From Megamerina dolium (taxonomy: Eukaryota; Arthropoda; Insecta; Diptera; Megamerinidae), in the NCBI GenBank assembly GCA_963854835.1, contig OY978525.1, positions 31,891,253 to 31,955,252 on the forward strand: 64,000 nt of DNA, written 5' to 3'. Both the position numbers and the translations under genes were made by a program. The notes under the pieces are model-generated. The model saw nothing but the letters and a program-made list of their open reading frames with translations. It did not search any database and was not told the origin of the DNA. Numbering within the stretch: position 1 is the first letter of the stretch; each line of letters begins with the position of its first letter. Positions 21,512 through 30,960 of the stretch are shown in pieces.

Positions 21512-24370
21512 ATGGTGAAAATTGACCAACTAAAAGTGGACCAGCTTAAAAAGCTGTTGGTAGAGATGAATCTATCGTCATCAGGTGCAAAGGCGGAACT
21601 GCTGGTGAGGCTGAGGCAAGCTATGGAGGCTAAGGGAATTAATGTAGAAGAACATGAGTTCTTCGAGGAAGCCGATATACAAGCAGTTGTGCACGCTGAG
21701 GAAGAGAGCAAAATAGATTCGAGTGGTCAACTCATGGATTTCATGAAAACCATGATGCAACAGCAGAAACAACAGCTACAAGAAAATGCGTCTCGCCAAG
21801 AAAACGCTATGGGAGAGTTCCAGAAAACAATTGACTCCAAGCTTCAAGAACATTCGGCTGAATTGCGTATGGAAATTCAAGAAGGTTCGGCTCGACAAGA
21901 ACACGTCATCGAAAATCTACAAAAAGGAATTGAGATTAGATTTCAGGAAATTTCCGGAACCATTAATGAAAAAGTCATGGATCTGAAGGAACATGTAGAT
22001 GACTTGGAAGATAAGTTCGAGAAATTACAGCACGATCTCAACCAACTAAAAATAAGTGGAGCAACCACATCAGTGATTAGAGATTCAAGTACAATCAAAT
22101 TAAAGCCACCAACATTTGACGGAAGCACGCCATTCAATATCTTCAAGCTTCAATTCGAGACAACAGCTTCGAAGAATCAATGGGATGACAGCGACAAGAC
22201 TGCTGCTTTAATAGTCGCATTAAAAGATAATGATTCCGAGGTGTTACAGATGATTCCAGAGAAAGATCGTGGTAGCTATCAGTCACTGATGGACACACTA
22301 CAGCGAAAATATGGAAATGAATACAAGAGTCAATTACATCGAGTGGAATTGAGATCGCGAGTGCAACGGAGTAATGAGAGCCTGCAGGAATTCGCTTCTG
22401 ACATTGAGCGCTTATGTCATCTTGCGTTCTCTGGTAATTCGGAAGAGTTCGTCGAAAAAATAAAAATAGAGGCATTCATAGATGGTATACGTGATGGAGA
22501 GACAAAGCGTGCCCTAGTCATGTCACCCAGGAATACTTATGCCGAAACAGTCAGTAGTGCCTTGACGTTTGAAGCCGCCAGTTTCATGTGTCGACCAATG
22601 CCACGGGTACGCCAATTAGAAACAGAAACAACAGATCTGGTTGAAGCAGTGCGTCAGGCAGTAAAATCAGTAGTTCAGCCTGAAGTAACAACAGGTCGAC
22701 GTGAAAACAAATATAATGGTAAGTGCTTCATTTGCGACAAACGAGGGCATATAGCGCGTGATTGCATTCAATCGAATATGAAGCCTAAAGGTAGAACAAG
22801 GAATCAACGCAAAAATAAATTTGCCGGTAAGTGCTTCATATGCCATCGAAGAGAGCACAAGGCGCGGAATTGTCGTCTACGACACAAGCAACAAAGATCG
22901 AATTCACCAGGACAACGAAAGGACGATCGTGATGTCATTCATCGTAGTAAAGCTTATACTCCATATCGTCGTACTTGCACCGTAGATAGTAAACATTGTT
23001 CTCGGGAAAGAAACCAGAATCACATTGTTAACCTACGTCTTACGAATGTATTGTCGGAAGAGTCATGGAAAACCGAACGAGTTCAAGAAGATCAGCGGAA
23101 CGACCCAGATCTCGCAAAGATTATGGAATATAAGGAGCAGGGCATACGTCCAGATTGGCAACAAATGGCTAATGAGAGTCCAATAACGAAGGCATACTGG
23201 GCGCAGTGGCAAAGCCTGCACTTACGAGACGGATGTTTATTCCGAACATGGGAAAGTGAAGATGGAAAAATCACTTATGATCTGCTGGTGGTACCCAAGG
23301 CAAGAATAAATGAAGTGATAGCTGAGTATCACAATGCCTCCAGTGGAGGGCATTTGGGAATCACCAAAACCGTCGAGAAAATAAAGAAACGATTTTATTG
23401 GGTTGGATGTCATGACCATGTCGCTGATTGGATTCGGAAGTGTAAGCAATGTGCAATGGCCAAAGGTCCCACTAAGAAAAGTCGAGGTAAGATGCACCAA
23501 TACACCGTGGGTGCTCCATTCGAGCGAATTGCTATGGACATAGCTGGACCATTTCCAATAAGCAACGCAGGAAACAAGTATGTTCTGGTGGTTATAGATT
23601 ACTTCAGTAAATGGCCTGAAGTATACCCCATTCCAAATCAGGAAGCTAGTACAGTTGCGGATGTATTCGTCAACCAATGGGTTACTCGTTTTGGTGTACC
23701 GATGGAGTTACACTCAGACCAAGGTCGAAATTTCGAATCAGTTGTATTCCAAGAGATATGCCGTATGCTGGGTATATACAAAACTCGTACAACACCTTTG
23801 CATCCACAATCTGATGGCATGGTAGAACGATTTAACCGCACCTTGGAGGAATATTTGAGAAAAGTCGTAGATAAATACCAAAGAGACTGGGATGTACATA
23901 TACCAATGTTCCTCATGGCATATAGATGCGCACAACATGATACGACGGCTACTACACCGGCAATGGCAATTTTTGGAAACGAGTTAAGACTGCCAGCTGA
24001 TTTAAAATTTGGAGTTGTAACACCAACGAGATCAACCGAAGGAAATTATACTAGCGAAAAGCGGGAACAGTTGGATGAAGTACATCAGTTCATCAGAGAG
24101 CGGTCGCAGATGATAAGCGATAAGATGAAGGCCAGGTATGACTTGAAAGCAAATTCAAAAGGGTTCTATGAAGGAGAGCTTATAATGCTTCATAATCCAC
24201 AACGAAAGAAAGGCCTGTCCCCTAAACTACAGACTCATTGGGAAGGACCATATGAGATTATAGCAAAGATAAATGACGTAGTGTATCGTATTCAACGTGC
24301 CTGGAATAAAAGAGCAAAGTTTAAAGTAGTGCACTTAGAGCGACTTGCGCCATATCGAGGGGAAGTATAA
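21512..24370 (+). CDS. Gag-integrase polyprotein with N-terminal SAP domain
   Basis: A 952-residue single ORF. Residues about 3-38 form a SAP helix-turn-helix (LKVDQLKKLL, then SSSGAKAELLVRL), a DNA-binding fold unusual for Gag. Residues about 70-180 are coiled-coil-like. About 195-335 is a Gag core with a retrotransposon-gag signature (YGNEYKSQLHRVELRSR, ESLQEFASDIERL). Two CCHC knuckles lie at about 405-420 (CFICDKRGHIARDC) and 440-455 (CFICHRREHKARNC). From about 490 the protein passes directly into the integrase region: an HHCC zinc domain at about 605-647, then the core with Asp676, Asp736 and Glu772 (DD35E spacing), and a C-terminal domain ending near LAPYRGEV. No protease DTG, RT or RNase H motif is present. 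The ORF has no stop or frameshift. It may be mobilised in trans by a complete relative, or be an integration-capable derivative only. Confidence 0.92.
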   Translation: MVKIDQLKVDQLKKLLVEMNLSSSGAKAELLVRLRQAMEAKGINVEEHEFFEEADIQAVVHAEEESKIDSSGQLMDFMKTMMQQQKQQLQENASRQENAMGEFQKTIDSKLQEHSAELRMEIQEGSARQEHVIENLQKGIEIRFQEISGTINEKVMDLKEHVDDLEDKFEKLQHDLNQLKISGATTSVIRDSSTIKLKPPTFDGSTPFNIFKLQFETTASKNQWDDSDKTAALIVALKDNDSEVLQMIPEKDRGSYQSLMDTLQRKYGNEYKSQLHRVELRSRVQRSNESLQEFASDIERLCHLAFSGNSEEFVEKIKIEAFIDGIRDGETKRALVMSPRNTYAETVSSALTFEAASFMCRPMPRVRQLETETTDLVEAVRQAVKSVVQPEVTTGRRENKYNGKCFICDKRGHIARDCIQSNMKPKGRTRNQRKNKFAGKCFICHRREHKARNCRLRHKQQRSNSPGQRKDDRDVIHRSKAYTPYRRTCTVDSKHCSRERNQNHIVNLRLTNVLSEESWKTERVQEDQRNDPDLAKIMEYKEQGIRPDWQQMANESPITKAYWAQWQSLHLRDGCLFRTWESEDGKITYDLLVVPKARINEVIAEYHNASSGGHLGITKTVEKIKKRFYWVGCHDHVADWIRKCKQCAMAKGPTKKSRGKMHQYTVGAPFERIAMDIAGPFPISNAGNKYVLVVIDYFSKWPEVYPIPNQEASTVADVFVNQWVTRFGVPMELHSDQGRNFESVVFQEICRMLGIYKTRTTPLHPQSDGMVERFNRTLEEYLRKVVDKYQRDWDVHIPMFLMAYRCAQHDTTATTPAMAIFGNELRLPADLKFGVVTPTRSTEGNYTSEKREQLDEVHQFIRERSQMISDKMKARYDLKANSKGFYEGELIMLHNPQRKKGLSPKLQTHWEGPYEIIAKINDVVYRIQRAWNKRAKFKVVHLERLAPYRGEV

Positions 24371-24390
24371 AAACTTGTTCGGGACGAACA

Positions 24391-24408
24391 AGGTTAAGAG
24401 GAGGGCAG
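24391..24408 (+). other. Polypurine tract
   Basis: A purine-rich stretch (AGGTTAAGAGGAGGGCAG) immediately before the 3' LTR, the usual site for second-strand priming. Confidence 0.85.
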
Positions 24409-24849
24409 TGTAACGAGTATCGATAGTTGATTACTCATCACTATTGTGACTGACACTATTGGCAGCATCGAAACGAATGTCAACAAATAGAAATAAGCGA
24501 TAACCAGAACAAGCCAACGAGAAAGGAAGAGAAGAATCTCGATAACGGAAGATTCTGGGGTGTTGCCAACAGAGTATAAATAGAGCCAGTGTTGAGAAGA
24601 AAAATCAATCGAATTCCGAACGTGATTGCGAAAACTTTGACACAGAGGCAAAAGTTGCAAGTACATTAGAGTGTTATTGTAAATAGTTGATTGTAAGCAG
24701 AGTTGATTGTAAATAGAAATTATTAAATAAATTGTTGCTGTATATATGTAGTTGTATAAAATAAGTGTTGCAGTTATCATTAACAGAATCCAGTGATCGA
24801 ACAAGGTAATTCAAATAGAATTAAACGTTCACAGAATAAAAACGTAACA
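24409..24849 (+). repeat. 3' long terminal repeat
   Basis: 441 bp, starting TGTAACG and ending GTAACA. It is almost identical to the 5' LTR, with a 4-bp TATG insertion near 24743. An ATAT target duplication follows at 24850-24853. Confidence 0.95.
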
Positions 24850-24879
24850 ATATTTATGGCAATATTTCAATTTTAAAAA

Positions 24880-25312
24880 TGTCTATTCCTTTTGCATTTG
24901 CAGCTACTTTAAACCTGTAACTTTAACAGTCACTGTAAAAATATAACAGCCGGTATACTAAATTGCTAATTGTAATGCAGCATTTCCAAACCAAATTCTT
25001 TAATTAAAGATATTTTCTGCTATGCCAGTAAGCTTTAACCTAGACTCGATTGTTTTCCTTATGCTTCAACACAACTCTACATTCGAAGCATAAATTGACA
25101 AAATTTATATAACTTTTGTTAATGATATAATCTGTACATTTAAAAGGGAATATCGGTAACAAAATGCAATGTATAATTGGTGAATAAAACAAATTTATTT
25201 CTGAGCTTTTGAAATCTTTGAAATTCATTATTGTCGGAAATAGCCAGATTAGGAGAGAATGTAATGTTATATCAACAAAGTGAAGCGTACGAAATACTCA
25301 AAGAACGTTTTT
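24880..25312 (-). pseudogene. Gustatory receptor relic (N- and C-terminal parts only)
   Basis: The minus strand retains two separate matches to Gr-C and Gr-D. The N-terminal part (about 25080-25312) corresponds at nucleotide level to the start through the first membrane segment: NFKDFKSSEINLFYSPIIHC aligns with LRFRYSKFYIVYSLIIHC. The first Met is lost and an in-frame stop occurs near the start. The second part (about 24895-24965) matches the terminal exon around KVTVLMQL, with frameshifts. The roughly 900 bp between are deleted. It lies immediately right of the LTR element. A paralogous pair of intergenic flanks (see 25380 and 31080) shows it was once a full tandem copy. Confidence 0.8.
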
Positions 25313-25657
25313 CTTTCAATTTTTCCTACTAATAAAATTGAATACGAGTGAACGGCTCGCTTATAAGTAATATTTAGTTATATGTTATATATTTCACTGC
25401 CTACTCGAATTAATTTCACCATGTCTATATTCTAATAATATTGTATGGTTTTTAGTGTATAGTCGTACGTCGAATATTGTCATGTAGACAGTACAGCTAA
25501 CTTACTTAAATATATTTTCCTGCAAAATTGTCTGATAAAAGATTTCTTTACTGAATATTTATTCTACAAGAGGTTAAGTACTGCTAGAATTTAAAATACA
25601 GCTCATGACAGACTTGGTCTCAAAAAAACTCTAAATTCTAAGTTCCAAACAAATGTC
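25313..25657. other. Intergenic block, duplicated at 31.1-31.4 kb
   Basis: 25460-25640 resembles 31150-31400 in the same order (shared AGTCGTACGTCGA, then GACTTGGTCTCAAA). No coding potential was seen. It is the upstream flank of the receptor copy that became the relic. Confidence 0.65.
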
Positions 25658-25660
25658 TAA

Positions 25661-26183
25661 TAGCCTAGACAGACGGCAGCCAATTCCGGATTACCGGCGC
25701 ACTTAATCCGAATAAAATAATAACCTGACAGACGGCAGTATTGCGGATTAACTAACCGTCTGATTACTGTTTTATTAGATCTGCTCACTTACATTACTAT
25801 CACTATCAATTTCTGTCATCTGTCACTCTCGATATGAGAAAATCTACAAGTAGTACGTGAACTGAAAACTATCAACGGTCAATTTACATTCACCGTTCGT
25901 AATTGACAGCTGGATTTATTTGTTTGCCAACACTTTTCATGTGGAAAACTGTTAACAATTGTTGAAAATTTTTTGTTAGCGAACAAACCTAATATTTGGT
26001 AAAATGGATCGAGAAAAATTCACAATAGACAATTTTCAGCAGTGTTGCCATAGCAAATTGTCCTAATCCTCTTTTATTTTGAAAATTAACTCATAGAGTT
26101 TATGCGGATTAGCTGCAGTTAATGCCCGAGTTAATTCGAATTAACTTGGTAATCCGGAATTAGGCTGCCGTCTGTCTAGGCTA
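25661..26183. mobile_element. MITE, PIF/Harbinger-like
   Basis: A 523-bp element with near-perfect 35-36 bp terminal inverted repeats (TAGCCTAGACAGACGGCAGC at the left, mirrored at 26148-26183 with one base inserted). A TAA trinucleotide flanks it on both sides (25658-25660 and 26184-26186), the TWA-type duplication of PIF/Harbinger elements. A subterminal repeat of ACAGACGGCAG occurs at 25729. The element has no transposase and is non-coding. Confidence 0.8.
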
Positions 26184-26186
26184 TAA

Positions 26187-27862
26187 GCTAAATATAAACA
26201 ACAAACCATTCAGACAGAAATATAGCAGAGCAAATGAAAATCCTACGGAAATATGCATACAAATCCATTAATAGAGTCCCCAAGGTAGTAAGAAGTATAG
26301 TCAAATATCGCGAGGTATCGCAGGCAAAACAAATTTTTTCTGGAGGTAGTCAAAAATGAAGACTTTATATTGTAAAATATCTGATTTTCTTATGTTGGCT
26401 TTACATAGGATTTTATAACAACAACAACAATAACAAAATATATTTTCTTGATGAATACTATGCGGAATTTGCTTTGCCGAATTGAATGATTTAAAAATGA
26501 ATAGCTAAGGTGGCACCAAAAGCACAAATACTGTCAAACCTCTGAGATGCCCGAAGGATGGATTAATGCACAAATTTTCGAACAAATCCCCATAACATCG
26601 TATTGGACGATCCGAAAATGAAAGTGCGACAGTACGCAGAGAAAACATAGATGTTGTGTGACTCAGTATTTTCAGTTTTACATAACGATTTGAAAACGAA
26701 GGAGCTTAACTCAAAACGCGAACGTAGAGGCGAATTTGGAGATATTTAAACACAAGTCAACGTATAGTAACTATTGAAAAAATAGTATCATATTCCACCT
26801 CTATTTAACGGAAAGTGCACTCTTATTTTTTGGGATGGCCCGTAACTCGCGTTTACACAAGACAATTTAAGACAAGACAATTGAGAATATGTATTAGTTG
26901 TCAAAAAAGAGAAAATTTTTTGTGTAATATAGGCGTCCAGAAATTTATAAAGACAATACAATTTTCAGCAACCGCCGTTACTGTCGTTTCGTGTGTATTT
27001 CGTCCTTTAATTTGGTTTTGTTTTTGACATATCACCGAATTGTTCAATTTACTGTCCAATTTACTGTCTTCGAAAATTCAAATACAGTGACGACAACAAT
27101 GAGAGAAGTGTGACTGGATTAGTAAAAAAGTGTGAATTTATTGCTATTGTCTTGGCAAAATTGTATTATGTAAGCTCCAAGGTAGTTATAATCAAATTCA
27201 TGATTATCTTAAGGACAAATCGGCTGTTTAGATGATTTTTTATGGGAAAAAAGTCGATTCTAACTTTAAGATGATCTTAAATTTAACTACAACTACGTGG
27301 CATGTTTATTATATACTTATTGGTTATCTATATATAATAGGAAACCAATATTATACAGCATTATTGCGTCGTTTATATGAAGAAGTTAAAGAAAACAGAT
27401 CATACATATTTGTCGGTACAAAAAATCTGTAAACAATGCAACTTCTTAGAAGTAAGTAATACTTACGATTACAAAACATCAAAAATTAGGCTACAAATTT
27501 TTTTCCATCCATCGAATTGTCCAGATAAAGCTTCCAGCACTTAACTATTATCTGTTTCTAGATTAGAAAAGATGACTCCAAGAAACAAGTATTGAACCAA
27601 ATATAGAGTAGTAAAGACGCCATCATGAGTGTTTCAACAAATCGAATATTTCTATGGCTGTAAAATTTAAAACAAACATTTTTTAACAGAAATTTTGTGT
27701 ATTATTTATTTGTATATGCCTTTATTGATCGAAATTGTATGCAAATATTCGTTACAAATAAGTTTAGAAAGCACTGTAGTATCGTATTAATTTCTTTCAC
27801 AGTGAACAGGCTTTTATTGAACTTACTGAGGAACAAGCAATTTAATATACTAGAAATATCAC
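26187..27862. other. Intergenic block downstream of Gr-C, partly duplicated
   Basis: About 26590-26710 parallels 31405-31510 (GATCCxAAAATGAAAGTGC) and 27560-27830 parallels 33215-33440 (TTTAGAAAGCACTG). Both are paralogous to the interval between Gr-C and Gr-D. No gene was supported; the 60-70 codon ORFs are not conserved between the two copies. Confidence 0.6.
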
Positions 27863-29176
27863 TTACTTCCTTCCGCTAAGCATTTGTAATTGCATTAAAA
27901 CTGTAACTTTGACAGCGGCCGTAAGAAAATAGACCAAACATATTTCTCGATTAAATTCAATGAAACCACCTATACAATATTCTAATTTATTGCAACGCAA
28001 ATAAATGCACATATTATCCAGCTGCAAAAAAACAACAAAGAGTAAATACAATATATTTGTAGGTATGTAAAAGAAGAAAATGATAATTCAACATACTGCT
28101 TGTGAAATATTCTGAAACTTTCGCACTTGTAGAAATTCACTATATTCACGCAATACTTGACCGGTCTCGTTGCATGAAGTAAGAACACCATCAATAGCAG
28201 CAAGCATTAGCCATAAATCCAAATAGTAAAATATCATTGTAATATAACCATTTAAATTACCGATTAGTTCAATTTCAATATAACCAGTTGCGATTAGTAT
28301 TACATGGTATATGGTGCTCACATTTGTTGCATATATTTTACACATGCTTGTAGCAATCGGTGTACCAAAAATTCGTAAAAATCTCATTGTTGTATTGTAA
28401 CAGTGGAAATGCATTACAGTCAGTGTATTAATGCGTTCAACCAATTTTTTTGCTGCTCTAATATTTGTGTCATTCGAATTATCTACTACTATTTGATGCA
28501 ACAAGAGATGCAATTTTTGTCGCAATTCATGCAGTGTTGTATTTATATAGACAAATTGACGATACAAAATGCATAGCATAAAAAAGTATTGATTGGTCGT
28601 AGTCAATAGTACATTGGTCAGTACTATTACGATGAATACAAATATGAAGAAGTTCAATTTATGATTACTCTCCATTGTTAAAAAGAAACATATTGAAGCG
28701 ATGATAAACACATTTGTTAATGAAACCTTCCAAATCAAATAACAATCAATACGATGTGCAAAATTATGTATTTTTTCACCAGCTTCTTTAAGATCTAGTT
28801 GATATTGACGATAGCTTCTCGAGTAGCCCAAATGTGTTTCGAAAATATCCATCAGCGTTTGACGCTGAAACCACAGTTGCCACAAAATCGATAGAAGTGT
28901 CAAAACACGTGTCGCATTCACTACAATATATGTCCAGAGGAGTATCGAATTTTCATCTAAATGACTTTTACCCACGAGATCTTTTGTATATGTCATGGGT
29001 ATCGTAGCCAAGATACTGCAATGTATAATAAGTGAATAAACGATATAAAACTTTGAGTATCGAAATCTTAAATGTTTCATATCCAATGGTGCCGGTAAAA
29101 GTCCCAATATTAGCGAATTGTAATAGAATGCCAACAAAGTGTATTGCAACAGATATTCAAAAAATGATTTCTTCAT
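27863..29176 (-). CDS. Gr-C: Gr22-like gustatory receptor, intact
   Basis: A 412-residue receptor from exons 28097-29176 and 27863-28021, with a 75-bp phase-0 intron (donor GTATGT, acceptor TTTTTTGCAG). The start Met 29176 gives MKKSFFEYLLQY. Family marks: LLPAPLDMKHLRF, SFxxx-type hydrophobic spans, CNETGQVLREYSEF before the donor, and the exon-2 pattern CNKLEYCIGGFIEF and VKVTVLMQL. By eye about nine in ten residues agree with Gr-D, and similarity extends into the intron and both flanks, so this is a recent tandem duplicate. The loop at LHLLLHQIV is four residues longer than in Gr-D. No disabling change is seen. It likely acts as a taste or contact chemoreceptor, ligand unknown. Confidence 0.9.
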
Positions 29177-30009
29177 GATTTCCTTCTCAATCTATATGAA
29201 CATTCCGTGTAATAAGTATTCGTTAGATAGATACTCTGGAATCAAGTAAATACTAATATTTTTTGTATATTTTATATATGAATAATGATTAAGTTGCCTA
29301 AGTAATCATGTTTACTTACACATAAGAAAAAGCAAATTCAATAACTGACCAATAAATGTACGTGTCAATGCACTTACAATGAAGAATATACAATACTTAT
29401 ATTTACAGAAAAAAGGTGAGTTTCTTGATTGAATTTGCTTTATGGTCAATTCAATTTTGTAGCAGAACCTAGTGTTCGTGCTGGTTATGGGATTGTCGGA
29501 ATAACATTGATCTTTCACGCCACACAAACAAACAAAAGTGTTATATCATACTTCCATGGATGTTAAATGACGTCACAAAAACATCTGACTACGCAACAAT
29601 TGAACTTAGGGCCCAAAATGGATCGATCGCTCGATCCAGAAATCCTAAACCTTCACATGTTTAATTTCTTATAAGCAAGAATATATATTGTATGTTATTA
29701 TCGAGCATTGCCGTTTCATAGTCCACACCAAAGTAGCCGAGAATAAAGTGCGCTATAACTGAAAAGATAATGTTCCAAAAAAAATCGCCATTATTTTCTA
29801 GCTAATCCAAAGGCCAAATGAAAATAGCTCAATTTAAACTTGTAATCAAAAATTATCCTCAGCTCGTGCGGCTGAAATTTGAAATTGATTGTTGAAATAT
29901 TGCACACTTAGTCCAAACTTTACTTAGCACGCGGATGAAATTTTTTTTTTAATCGTAAAGAAAGACATTCGTAGACATTTTTTAAAAGAGGTGATTGTTG
30001 TTATCATTC
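29177..30009. other. Gr-C upstream region
   Basis: 29177-29580 matches 36127-36560 upstream of Gr-D with scattered changes, including the sequence around the start and about 350 bp further. This could hold shared promoter elements. No gene was seen. Confidence 0.6.
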
Positions 30010-30960
30010 AACAATACCTATTTTTAAGTGGAAATCGGAAGGAGCAATGTCTGTACTATACGACGGGTGCGGTAAGACTTTCCTTTTGAGCTAAGTACGT
30101 TTTAATAGACGCCGCAACATGTGGCCGACCATTATCATGTTGCAAAATAACTTTGTCGTATCTATCGGTATTGCGGTCGTTTACTCGCAATACTCGGCTC
30201 AAACGTATTAATTGTCGTCGGTAAAGGTCTACTGTGATCGTCTGACCCGATTTCAACAGCTCATAATACACCACACCCAGCTGGTCCCACCAAATGGGAC
30301 ACAGCATGATATTCGCGTCATGAATATTCAGTTTGGACGTTAATGATGAGGCATGGCCGGGGTATCCATATATTGCCCGACGTTTTGGATTGTCGCAATG
30401 TACCCAATTTTCATCTCCAGTCACAATTCGATACAAAAACGCCTTTCGTTTATGCCGTTGAACCATTTGTTCATACGTGAAAAAACGGTGTTCGACGTCT
30501 CTTGGCTTCAGTTCGTACGGCACCCAATTTCCTACCCTTCGGATCATTCTAATTGCATTTAAACGATGGCAAGTGGCTGGCTGAGAGACTTCAAGTATTT
30601 TCTGCGAGTTCATCTTGCATTTGTGATTGATCTTCATAGAGTCTTGCTTCCAAGTCTTCATCCTCAAACTTTAGTGTCGCTCTGGGTCATTCTTCGTCTT
30701 CCAAATCGAAATTACCACTTTTAAATAGTGCAAACCTCTTATGACTCATTCGTTCAGCTAAAGCATAGTCACCATAAACTTCCACTAAAATACGAAGACT
30801 TTCGGCAGACTTTTTCTTCATATTGAAGTAATGAAGTAGAACTCCACGCAAAAACACATTATTCGGTTCAAAAGTTGACATTTTCGGAGCACACACAAAC
30901 TATATTGTTTACACTTCAGCGCAATGACAGATACTGAAAAAGAAAGCGTAATGATGACAC
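30010..30960 (-). pseudogene. Mariner transposase relic
   Basis: Minus-strand pieces run from ATG 30881 (MSTFEPNNVFLRGVLLHYF) through KKKSAESLRILVEVYGD, KSGNFDLEDEE, then a frameshift into the 30056-30667 frame. That frame carries CHRLNAIR, RVGNWVP, YRIVTGDENWVHCDN (first catalytic Asp present), VILQHDNGRPHVAASI (second Asp present), and an end at about 30060. The third-Asp region is missing or altered. This is the same family as at 12.5 kb. It is inactive because of the frameshift and truncation. Confidence 0.85.

Larger units (their letters stand above)
21046..24849 (+). mobile_element. Ty3/gypsy-type LTR retrotransposon lacking PR-RT-RNase H
   Basis: A complete insertion of about 3.8 kb. 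It has 5' LTR 21046-21482, 3' LTR 24409-24849, a primer binding site at 21485, a polypurine tract before 24409, and ATAT duplicated on both sides (21042-21045 and 24850-24853). The single internal ORF encodes Gag and integrase only. An autonomous relative would have protease, reverse transcriptase and RNase H between the zinc knuckles and integrase. It sits between Gr-B and the Gr relic. Because both LTRs are almost identical, the insertion is recent. Confidence 0.92.
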
